Under the pieces are notes generated by a model. It was not told the origin of the DNA. It did not search any database and saw only the letters and a list, made by a program, of their open reading frames with translations. DNA of 9,823 bases from Nanobdellota archaeon. GTDB lineage: Archaea; Nanobdellota; Nanobdellia; Pacearchaeales; GW2011-AR1. Both the position numbers and the translations under genes were made by a program. Where the stretch lies: the NCBI GenBank assembly GCA_018901675.1, contig JAHIEH010000090.1, positions 1 to 9,823 of the forward strand, given 5' to 3'. Positions 1 through 4,648 of the stretch are shown here, piece after piece; within the stretch, counting starts at the first letter, position 1; each line of letters starts with the position of its first letter.

Positions 1-1
1 T

Positions 2-214
2 AAATTAAAAAAAGATTGTATTGGGAAAGCAAAAGAAATTGTAGAAGCCAATCCCCAAATAAAATTCTGTATATTTTCATATCATGAGGGGGTAGAAGAG
101 GGTATTGGGGAACAAAAAAATGTGGTGTATTTAAATTATCATAACCGCACTGGAGAGACAATTGCAGGATTAATTGGTGAAATCACAGGAAAATACGGCC
201 AGCAAAATATTTAA
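2..214 (+). CDS. 3' end of an unrecognised protein gene (partial, 5' end outside window)
   Basis: An open frame enters from the left edge and ends at a TAA at 212-214, giving about 70 C-terminal residues. The reading shows an alternating pattern: a charged helix (GKAKEIVEANP), a hydrophobic strand (KFCIFSYH), a Glu/Gly-rich turn, a second strand (NVVYLNYHNR) and a closing helix (TGETIAGLIGEITGKYG). This resembles the tail of a Rossmann-like or alpha/beta domain, but I do not recognise a family. In many archaea the genes before psmA encode RNase P proteins or L15e, and this tail does not look like either to me. Codon use and base composition match the neighbours. That it is coding is fairly likely; the function is unknown. 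Confidence 0.6.
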   Translation, partial: KLKKDCIGKAKEIVEANPQIKFCIFSYHEGVEEGIGEQKNVVYLNYHNRTGETIAGLIGEITGKYGQQNI

Positions 215-220
215 AAAGCC

Positions 221-280
221 ATACTTCTTATAAAAAATGAAAGGAAGATAAAGAAGTATTTGAGTTGATTATAAACTTCT
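221..280. repeat. Two mutually exclusive inverted repeats upstream of psmA
   Basis: ATACTTCTT at 221-229 is perfectly complementary to AAGAAGTAT at 251-259. The middle arm can instead pair with ACTTCT at 275-280 (AGAAGT at 252-257). Three arms alternating in this way could act as an alternative-fold switch if transcribed, as the 3' end or terminator of the upstream gene, or as an operator. AT-rich TATA-like strings lie inside the loops (228-237 and 268-277). No function can be assigned from the sequence. Confidence 0.4.
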
Positions 281-320
281 AAAAAATAAGTAAAATGGGA
301 ATAAGCCAAATTTGTACGCT

Positions 321-330
321 AAATATATAA
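321..330 (+). promoter_or_regulatory. Probable TATA box of psmA
   Basis: AAATATATAA is centred about 24-25 bases before the ATG at 350. That matches the TATA-to-start spacing of about 24-28 bases seen before six other starts in this window. It supports a leaderless or near-leaderless psmA transcript beginning near 350, and argues against the upstream ATG codons at 332 and 344 as translation starts. Confidence 0.5.
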
Positions 331-349
331 AATGGATATAAATATGGAT

Positions 350-1057
350 ATGCAGCACCAGGCAATGGGTTATGACAGAACAGCAACTATGTTCTCTCCT
401 GATGGACACCTGCTTCAAGTAGAATATGCTGAAAAGACAGTAAGACTTGGGAGTGCCAGTATAGGGATGGTTTGCAGTGATGGTGTATTTATTGCAGCAG
501 ACAAAAGAATAGTAGACAAGTTGATAGAAAAAAGGTCTACAAATAAAATTTATGAGATTGATGAGCACATAATTGCAAGCACAGCAGGGATTACTTCTGA
601 TGCAAGAATACTCATAGAGAAATCACAACTTTTATCACAGCAGCACAGAGTTACTTATGACTCTCCTATAGAACCAGAACTAGTGGTTAAGGAAATTGCA
701 AACACAAAACAGATGTTCACTCAATACGGCGGGGCAAGACCTTTTGCTGTTTCTTTAATGTTTGCCGGCTTAAATGACAAGAAACCAGAACTTTATGTAA
801 GTGATGTTACAGGCAGTTATTTTTCTTATTATGCAAGTGCAATTGGAGAAGATGATGAGAAAATAAAAGAGAAGATAAGAGCAGATTACAATAATAAACT
901 TACGATTAAACAGGGAATTAAACTTGCATTAAATATCTTCAAAGAAACACAAGGCAAAAATTTTGATATCGACAGGTTTGAAATTGCATTTATAAAAAAT
1001 GATAAAAATGAAATAGAAAGAGCAGAAGGTGACAATCTTAAGGAGTATCTAAAATGA
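350..1057 (+). CDS. psmA: 20S proteasome alpha subunit (PsmA)
   Basis: Builds the outer alpha rings of the 20S proteasome, which gate substrate entry and dock the regulatory ATPase in the cytoplasm; the subunit itself is not proteolytic. The N-terminus carries the alpha-subunit signature GYDRTATMFSPDGHLLQVEYA-type block within its first 30 residues. The AGITSDARILI and TQYGGARPFAVSLMFAG blocks are typical of archaeal alpha subunits. From ATG 350 the protein is 235 aa, the usual length, and begins MQHQAMGYDR, very like other archaeal PsmA starts. In-frame ATGs at 332 and 344 would add 6 or 2 residues. I prefer 350 because of the TATA box 24 bases upstream. It is the first gene of the operon. 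Its TGA overlaps the ATG of a 35-codon micro-ORF, and its last codons contain AAGGAG, a plausible ribosome binding site for that ORF. Confidence 0.95.
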   Translation: MQHQAMGYDRTATMFSPDGHLLQVEYAEKTVRLGSASIGMVCSDGVFIAADKRIVDKLIEKRSTNKIYEIDEHIIASTAGITSDARILIEKSQLLSQQHRVTYDSPIEPELVVKEIANTKQMFTQYGGARPFAVSLMFAGLNDKKPELYVSDVTGSYFSYYASAIGEDDEKIKEKIRADYNNKLTIKQGIKLALNIFKETQGKNFDIDRFEIAFIKNDKNEIERAEGDNLKEYLK

Positions 1058-1161
1058 AAAAAACTTTCAGTTTTTTGCCTCGTTCAAAACAGGAAATTTT
1101 AAACATGAAAAAAACTTTCAGTTTTTTGCCTTTTAAACTCGATGAAGGAGATTTAAAATGA
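1054..1161 (+). CDS. Micro-ORF between psmA and SBDS (35 aa, tandem motif)
   Basis: The ATG at 1054 overlaps the psmA stop (ATGA), and the TGA at 1159-1161 overlaps the SBDS ATG at 1158. The predicted peptide is MKKTFSFLPRSKQEILN followed directly by MKKTFSFLPFKLDEGDLK, an internal tandem duplication of one unit. The first 27 bases of both units are identical. AAGGAG in the end of psmA lies upstream of the first start; GGAG at 1147-1150 sits 7 bases before the SBDS start. Related micro-ORFs occur at 1838-1891 and 4106-4162. Whether the peptide has a job or only its translation matters (coupling) cannot be told. I recognise no protein family. The frame being open in every copy and locked to both neighbouring genes by ATGA supports translation. 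Confidence 0.6.
   Translation: MKKTFSFLPRSKQEILNMKKTFSFLPFKLDEGDLK
1105..1160 (+). repeat. Junction cassette copy 1b (with degenerate copy 1a at 1054-1107)
   Basis: A 56-base unit running from one ATG to the next, differing at only 2 positions from the unit at 4106-4161. It holds hairpin I, AAAAAACT-TTC-AGTTTTTT, at 1109-1127 (and the same at 1058-1076 in copy 1a). A second pairing joins TTTTAAACTC at 1131-1140 to GAG-A-TTTAAAA at 1148-1158, with one bulged A. The second pairing includes the SD GGAG and reaches the A of the SBDS start codon, so folding it could limit ribosome access. Copy 1a is diverged after base 27 but keeps an AGGAAATTTTAAACATG version of the 3' part. Confidence 0.7.
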
Positions 1162-1841
1162 ATACCTTAGCAAGAATTAAACAAAAAGGAAAACATTTCG
1201 AGATTATAGTTGATTTGGATAAATCCTTAAAATTCAAAAAAGGAGAGTCCAGCAATGCAGATTTCCTTGAGATAGACAGCGTTTTTAGCGACTCTAAAAA
1301 AGGTTTTAGAGCAAAGGAAGAGGATCTAGAAGAATGTTTCGGAACAGAGGATGTTTATGAAATTGCAAAAAAAATTGTGAAACAGGGAGAAGTCCTTGTG
1401 AGCCAAGAGCATAGAGATGAAGAAAGAGAGAAAAAGTTAAAGCAGGTGATTGATTTTTTGTCTAAAAATGCAATAAACCCTTCAACAGGAAACCCACATA
1501 CACCTGAAAGAATTAAATCTGCGCTTGAAGAGGCGCATGTGAATATCAAAAATGCTTCAATTGATGGGCAAATAAATGATATAATCACCGCTATAAGCCC
1601 GATTATCCCTATAAAAATTGAGAAAAAGAGAGTAAAAATAACTGTTTCGGCAATACATACTGGAAAAGCTTATGGAGTAATCAATCAGTATAAAGAGAAG
1701 GAAAACTGGCTTCCTGATGGGAGTCTTGAAGCAATTATAAGCATTCCTGCAGGTTTAATTATGGATTTTTATGATAAATTAAATGCAGTAACGCATGGAA
1801 GTGCGATAACTGAAGAAATGAGGGAAGGAGATTTAAAATGA
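1158..1841 (+). CDS. Ribosome maturation protein SBDS homologue (aSBDS)
   Basis: Family proteins help release the anti-association factor aIF6 from new 60S-type (50S) subunits together with an EF-2-like GTPase; a place in the exosome operon is typical in archaea. At 227 aa it has the usual three-domain length: an N-terminal FYSH domain (about 1-88, including KQGEVLVSQEHR), a helical middle domain (about 90-155, with NPSTGNPHTPERIKSALEEA) and a C-terminal ferredoxin-like domain (about 156-220, with NWLPDGSLEAIISIPAGL and THG). The start at 1158 is set by GGAG 7 bases upstream and by the ATGA overlap with the micro-ORF. Its own last codons, EGDLK-stop, are written in the same DNA module (GAAGGAGATTTAAAATGAA) that ends the preceding micro-ORF, so the C-terminus seems shaped by the coupling signal. 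Confidence 0.95.
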   Translation: MNTLARIKQKGKHFEIIVDLDKSLKFKKGESSNADFLEIDSVFSDSKKGFRAKEEDLEECFGTEDVYEIAKKIVKQGEVLVSQEHRDEEREKKLKQVIDFLSKNAINPSTGNPHTPERIKSALEEAHVNIKNASIDGQINDIITAISPIIPIKIEKKRVKITVSAIHTGKAYGVINQYKEKENWLPDGSLEAIISIPAGLIMDFYDKLNAVTHGSAITEEMREGDLK

Positions 1842-1890
1842 AAAAAATAGGAAATTTTTTGCCTTTTAAACTCAGGAGAGATTTAAAATG
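1838..1890 (+). repeat. Junction cassette copy 2, diverged but hairpin kept
   Basis: Aligned without gaps over its first 26 bases with copies 1b and 3, this unit changes the middle of hairpin I yet still folds: AAAAAAT at 1842-1848 pairs with ATTTTTT at 1854-1860. The pair that is C:G in the other copies is T:A here, a compensatory change. The closing pair is lost and the loop is larger. The second pairing is also kept: TTTTAAACTC at 1864-1873 with GAG-A-TTTAAAA at 1878-1888. Confidence 0.6.
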
Positions 1891-1891
1891 A
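1838..1891 (+). CDS. Micro-ORF between SBDS and rrp4 (17 aa)
   Basis: The ATG at 1838 overlaps the SBDS stop and the TGA at 1889-1891 overlaps the rrp4 ATG at 1888. The predicted peptide is MKKIGNFLPFKLRRDLK. It matches its relatives at the MKK start, the FLPFKL core and the DLK end, but differs in residues 4-6 and in the acidic stretch. The SBDS 3' end supplies GGAG 7 bases before this start, and AGGAGAG at 1874-1880 serves rrp4. No known family; a translational coupling role is inferred from position. Confidence 0.55.
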   Translation: MKKIGNFLPFKLRRDLK

Positions 1892-2565
1892 CTGAAGAAG
1901 AAAAGAGAAAAGTAGTTATTCCAGGAGAAGTTATTGCTAAAGGAGATGACTACTTGCCTGGAGAAGGAACAGAAAAGAGAGAAAAAGAAATTGTTGCGAT
2001 TAAATACGGATTAATAGAAGAGCAGGACAGATTGATTAAAGTAATTCCTTTATCAGGCGTTTATATTCCTAGAAGAGGAAATGTTGTAATTGGGACTGTT
2101 GAAAACATAACTTATTATGGATGGGTTATGAACATCGGTGCTTCAGAAAATGCATTTATCCCTGTAAGTGAATTCCCAAAGTATATTGATAATGAAGACT
2201 TAGAAGAAGTGATAAGCATTGGAGAAGTAGTTGTTGCTAAAGTTTTGGGAATTACAAAAAGAGGGATAGATTTAACTATGAAGTCAAGCGGATTAGGAAG
2301 AGTGGAAGAGGGGATAATAATAAAAATAAATTCAAACAAAGTTCCAAGAGTGATTGGAAAAGGCGGAAGCATGATTAACTTAATAAAAACAGAAACCAAT
2401 ACTAATATAACTGTAGGACAAAATGGGATTATATGGATAAAGGGGAGCAAGATAGAAGAAGAGCTCCTTGCAAAAAAGGCAATCGTTTTTGTATCTGAAA
2501 AATCTTATATTCACGGCCTTACTGATAAATTAAAAGAATGGATTGAGGAGCAGAAAAAAAAATGA
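1888..2565 (+). CDS. rrp4: Exosome RNA-binding subunit Rrp4
   Basis: Forms part of the cap on the archaeal exosome, where it binds RNA and feeds the 3' end into the Rrp41/Rrp42 ring. The 225 aa protein has the expected N-terminal strand-rich domain (about 8-60, starting with the VIPGEVIAKGD-type motif), an S1 domain (about 63-133, with VGTV/IGTVENITYYGWVMNIG-like sequence and AFIPVSEF) and a KH domain (about 140-187) with GKGG at 157-160 followed by SMINLIK. Start chosen at 1888 from the AGGAGAG ribosome binding site and the ATGA overlap with the micro-ORF. Its TGA overlaps the rrp41 ATG, so the two are probably translated coupled, as fits subunits of one complex. Confidence 0.95.
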   Translation: MTEEEKRKVVIPGEVIAKGDDYLPGEGTEKREKEIVAIKYGLIEEQDRLIKVIPLSGVYIPRRGNVVIGTVENITYYGWVMNIGASENAFIPVSEFPKYIDNEDLEEVISIGEVVVAKVLGITKRGIDLTMKSSGLGRVEEGIIIKINSNKVPRVIGKGGSMINLIKTETNTNITVGQNGIIWIKGSKIEEELLAKKAIVFVSEKSYIHGLTDKLKEWIEEQKKK

Positions 2566-3275
2566 CAACAAAAGAATTTAAGAGAGAAGATGGAAGAAAG
2601 TTGGATGAAACAAGAGAAATAAAAGCAGAAGTTGGAATAATCCCTAATGCAGATGGAAGTGCAATGTTTGCATTCGGAGACACTATTGCAATAGCAGCAG
2701 TATATGGGCCAAGACAAATGTACCCCCAACACCAAAAAAATCCAGAAAAAAGTGTTTTGAGATGCAATTATAGTATGTTAAGTTTCTCTGTTAATGATAG
2801 AATAAGACCTGGACCAAACAGAAGAAGTATGGAAATCAGCAAGATAACTGAATGGGCTTTGGAACCTGTGCTAATGATAGAACAATTTCCAAATATGGTT
2901 ATTGATGTTTACATTGCTATTCTGCAAGCTAATGCTTCTACAAGATGCGCAGGAATAAACGCTGCGGCTATGGCACTTGCACACGCAGGCATTCCTATGA
3001 AAGATTTAGTTTCAAGCGTATCAATCGGGAAATTAGACAAGCACTTAGTAGTTGATTTAAATAAAAAGGAAGAAGATTATGAAGAAGGGGAAGGAGCTAC
3101 AGATATGCCTTTTGCATTCTTTTCAAATGAAGATAAAATAACTTTAATGCAGTTGGATGGGAACATCTCAACAAAACAATACAAGGAAGCAATAGAACTT
3201 GCTAAAAAGGCATGCAAAAAGATTTATGAGGTTCAAAAAGAAGCATTAAAGAAAACAATAGGGGAAGGGGATTAA
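2562..3275 (+). CDS. rrp41: Exosome catalytic subunit Rrp41
   Basis: RNase PH-fold phosphorolytic 3'-5' exoribonuclease, the active subunit of the hexameric exosome ring. At 237 aa it has near-usual length. Visible family blocks are VYGPRQMYPQHQ (48-58), RCNYSMLSFS (67-76), RPGPNRRSMEIS with R87/R88, the phosphate-site STR at 126-128, AGINAAAMALAHAGIPMKDLV (130-150) and the acidic catalytic loop with D172 and D181. In homologues I recall, such as the Pyrococcus protein, the two catalytic aspartates are six positions apart; here they are nine apart because of an EEGEGAT stretch. The fold suggests it is still active, though this is not certain. It overlaps rrp4 by four bases and lies 1 base before rrp42. 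Confidence 0.95.
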   Translation: MTTKEFKREDGRKLDETREIKAEVGIIPNADGSAMFAFGDTIAIAAVYGPRQMYPQHQKNPEKSVLRCNYSMLSFSVNDRIRPGPNRRSMEISKITEWALEPVLMIEQFPNMVIDVYIAILQANASTRCAGINAAAMALAHAGIPMKDLVSSVSIGKLDKHLVVDLNKKEEDYEEGEGATDMPFAFFSNEDKITLMQLDGNISTKQYKEAIELAKKACKKIYEVQKEALKKTIGEGD

Positions 3276-3276
3276 A

Positions 3277-4074
3277 ATGGAAACATCAAGATTAACCATA
3301 GAAAGAATAGTGAACTATTTATCAGAAGGAAAAAGGTTTGATGGAAGAAGTACAGATGAATTCAGAGAAATAATTATTGAAACAGGAATTTCAAAAAATG
3401 CTGAGGGAAGCGCAAGAGTCAAACTTGGAAAAACAGAAGTAATTGTAGGCGTAAAACTTGGTCTTGGAGAGCCGTATCCGGATTCTCCTGATGCAGGAAA
3501 TTTGATGGTAACCGCGGAATTGCTCCCATTAAGTTCAGACAGGTTTGAATCTGGACCTCCGGGAATAGAATCAATAGAATTAGCCAGAGTAATTGACAGA
3601 GGAATAAGAGAAAGCAAATTTATTGATTTCAAAAAATTATGTATAACAGAAGGAAAGAAGGTTTGGACAGTTTTTGTAGATATATATTCAATGAACGACG
3701 ATGGAAACCTTTTGGATGCTGCAGGGATAGGGGTAATAGCAGCGATAAAAGATGCTAAGATGCTAAAATATGATGAAGAAAAAGAGAAAGTTATTTTTAG
3801 CGAGCATACAAAAGATAAACTGCCTTTGTCAAAGAATGTGCCTTTTTCTTTAACAATGCATAAAATAGGGGATAAGTGGATAGTCGATCCAACAAGAGAG
3901 GAAGAAGAAGCCAGTGAAAGCAGATTGACAGTCAGCATCTCGGAAGATATATTATATGCAATGCAAAAAGGGAATCTAAAAGAAATCAGCATTAAAGAAG
4001 CAGGAGAACTAATGGATTTAGCAGAAAGAGTATGGAAGAAAGTTTTTCCAAAAATTGAAAAGCAAATCAAGTAA
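3277..4074 (+). CDS. rrp42: Exosome non-catalytic ring subunit Rrp42
   Basis: Pairs with Rrp41 to form the hexameric ring; known archaeal Rrp42 lacks catalytic residues of its own but shapes the active site and binds RNA. The 265 aa length is normal. Recognisable blocks are GKRFDGRSTDEFR (18-30), GSARVKLGKTEVIVGVK (44-60), ELLPLSSDRFESGPPG (81-96), the IDRGIRESKFID stretch (106-117), DGNLLDAAG (142-150) and DPTREEEE (204-211). A GGGGAAGGGGAT ribosome binding region at the very end of rrp41 supports the start at 3277. This is the last gene of the exosome block; 31 bases later a micro-ORF leads into rpoK. Confidence 0.94.
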   Translation: METSRLTIERIVNYLSEGKRFDGRSTDEFREIIIETGISKNAEGSARVKLGKTEVIVGVKLGLGEPYPDSPDAGNLMVTAELLPLSSDRFESGPPGIESIELARVIDRGIRESKFIDFKKLCITEGKKVWTVFVDIYSMNDDGNLLDAAGIGVIAAIKDAKMLKYDEEKEKVIFSEHTKDKLPLSKNVPFSLTMHKIGDKWIVDPTREEEEASESRLTVSISEDILYAMQKGNLKEISIKEAGELMDLAERVWKKVFPKIEKQIK

Positions 4075-4075
4075 A

Positions 4076-4083
4076 TTTTAAAA
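4076..4083 (+). promoter_or_regulatory. TATA-like box in front of the micro-ORF/rpoK unit
   Basis: TTTTAAAA, beginning two bases after the rrp42 stop, is centred about 26 bases before the micro-ORF ATG at 4106. This is the same spacing as for the apparently leaderless genes at 6128, 7186 and 8614. No Shine-Dalgarno precedes that ATG (AACAAAAATG). It therefore looks like an internal promoter giving a transcript that starts at the micro-ORF. A weak hairpin (TTTTAA...GGC-AGAA-GCC...TTAAAA, 4076-4100) overlaps it. Confidence 0.4.
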
Positions 4084-4105
4084 GGCAGAAGCCCTTAAAA
4101 CAAAA

Positions 4106-4161
4106 ATGAAAAAAACTTTCAGTTTTTTGCCTTTTAAACTCGAAGAAGGAAATTTAAAATG
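4106..4161 (+). repeat. Junction cassette copy 3
   Basis: This 56-base unit matches copy 1b (1105-1160) except for T to A and G to A changes near the end. It has hairpin I AAAAAACT-TTC-AGTTTTTT at 4110-4128, and the second inverted repeat TTTTAAA at 4132-4138 with TTTAAAA at 4153-4159, whose loop holds the SD AAGGA. The CTC:GAG extension of that stem is missing here because GAG became GAA, so the SD stem is weaker. Confidence 0.7.
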
Positions 4162-4162
4162 A
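4106..4162 (+). CDS. Micro-ORF in front of rpoK (18 aa)
   Basis: The predicted peptide MKKTFSFLPFKLEEGNLK differs at two residues from the second unit of the first micro-ORF 3 kb upstream. The TGA at 4160-4162 overlaps the rpoK ATG at 4159. Unlike the other copies it does not overlap the gene before it (rrp42 ends at 4074) and it has no ribosome binding site of its own. Instead a TATA-like box stands 26 bases upstream, which would give a leaderless message. GAAGGAAAT before the overlap can serve rpoK. Translation is inferred; no protein family is recognised. Confidence 0.55.
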   Translation: MKKTFSFLPFKLEEGNLK

Positions 4163-4566
4163 TTGAACAAAAAGCTCACAATAAATTAAAAGAAAAATTC
4201 ACAAAGTATGAGACTGCAAGAATTCTAGGAGCTAGAGCATTGCAAGTGTCAATGAATGCCCCCTTGTTAATCAAAATAGAAAAAGAAGATTTGGAAAGAA
4301 TAAAATTTGACCCACTAAAAATTGCAGAGATTGAATTCAACTCTGAAGCTCTCCCAATTACAATAAGAAGGCCTTTTCCTGAGAAGAAGGACAAAGAATT
4401 GAAAAAACCTGTAGAAAAGAAACCGAGTGATGAAAAAATTGCTGAAGAAGAGACAAAAGAAGAAGAGGAAATCGTAAAGGGTGGGGAAATTATGGAGCTT
4501 GCTACACCAAAAGATGAAGTAGAAGAAGAAGCTGAACCAGAAGAAGAGAGCGGAGAGATAGAGTAG
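4159..4566 (+). CDS. rpoK: DNA-directed RNA polymerase subunit K (RpoK, Rpb6 family) with acidic tail
   Basis: Small assembly and clamp-anchoring subunit of the archaeal RNA polymerase, homologous to eukaryotic Rpb6 and bacterial omega. The core lies in residues 14-72: FTKYETARILGARALQVSMNAPLLI followed by PLKIAEIEF and the diagnostic LPITIRRPFPE. Known archaeal RpoK proteins are about 57-95 aa; this one is 135 aa because of a Lys/Glu-rich tail from residue 75 on, becoming almost wholly acidic after 95. The tail is probably disordered. The start at 4159 overlaps the micro-ORF stop and is preceded by GAAGGAAAT. In other archaea rpoK is followed by eno and rps2, as it is here. Confidence 0.92.
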   Translation: MIEQKAHNKLKEKFTKYETARILGARALQVSMNAPLLIKIEKEDLERIKFDPLKIAEIEFNSEALPITIRRPFPEKKDKELKKPVEKKPSDEKIAEEETKEEEEIVKGGEIMELATPKDEVEEEAEPEEESGEIE

Positions 4567-4589
4567 ATTTAATTCTGATTGGAAGATCA

Positions 4590-4642
4590 AAAAGTCCTTG
4601 AGTTTTACCACACCTTAAAAGGTGTGGTTTGTTTGGACTTTT
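4590..4642. repeat. Nested inverted repeat after rpoK
   Basis: AAAAGTCC (4590-4597) is perfectly complementary to GGACTTTT (4635-4642), and inside it ACCACACC (4607-4614) pairs with GGTGTGGT (4621-4628) around a six-base TTAAAA loop. It begins 24 bases after the rpoK stop and ends in GGACTTTT, so it could also terminate the operon transcript. Confidence 0.8.
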
Positions 4643-4648
4643 GGATGC

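Noticed and set aside
332..349. ATG codons at 332 and 344 as the psmA start
   Set aside because: They would place the start almost on top of the TATA-like AAATATATAA, and they add residues not seen in other PsmA N-termini; 350 fits both criteria better, although 332 gives the longest frame.
1058..1127. The AAAAAACT-TTC-AGTTTTTT hairpins as ordinary transcription terminators
   Set aside because: They lie inside an operon whose genes overlap and must be read through. The T-run is the 3' arm of the stem itself and is followed by GCC. Partial termination or attenuation stays possible, but a full terminator is unlikely.
3315..4070. A 251-codon open frame on the minus strand opposite rrp42
   Set aside because: It lies wholly opposite a clearly conserved gene, and its Ser/Phe/Ile-rich reading is what the antisense of purine-rich, AT-rich coding sequence produces. 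No family motif is seen.
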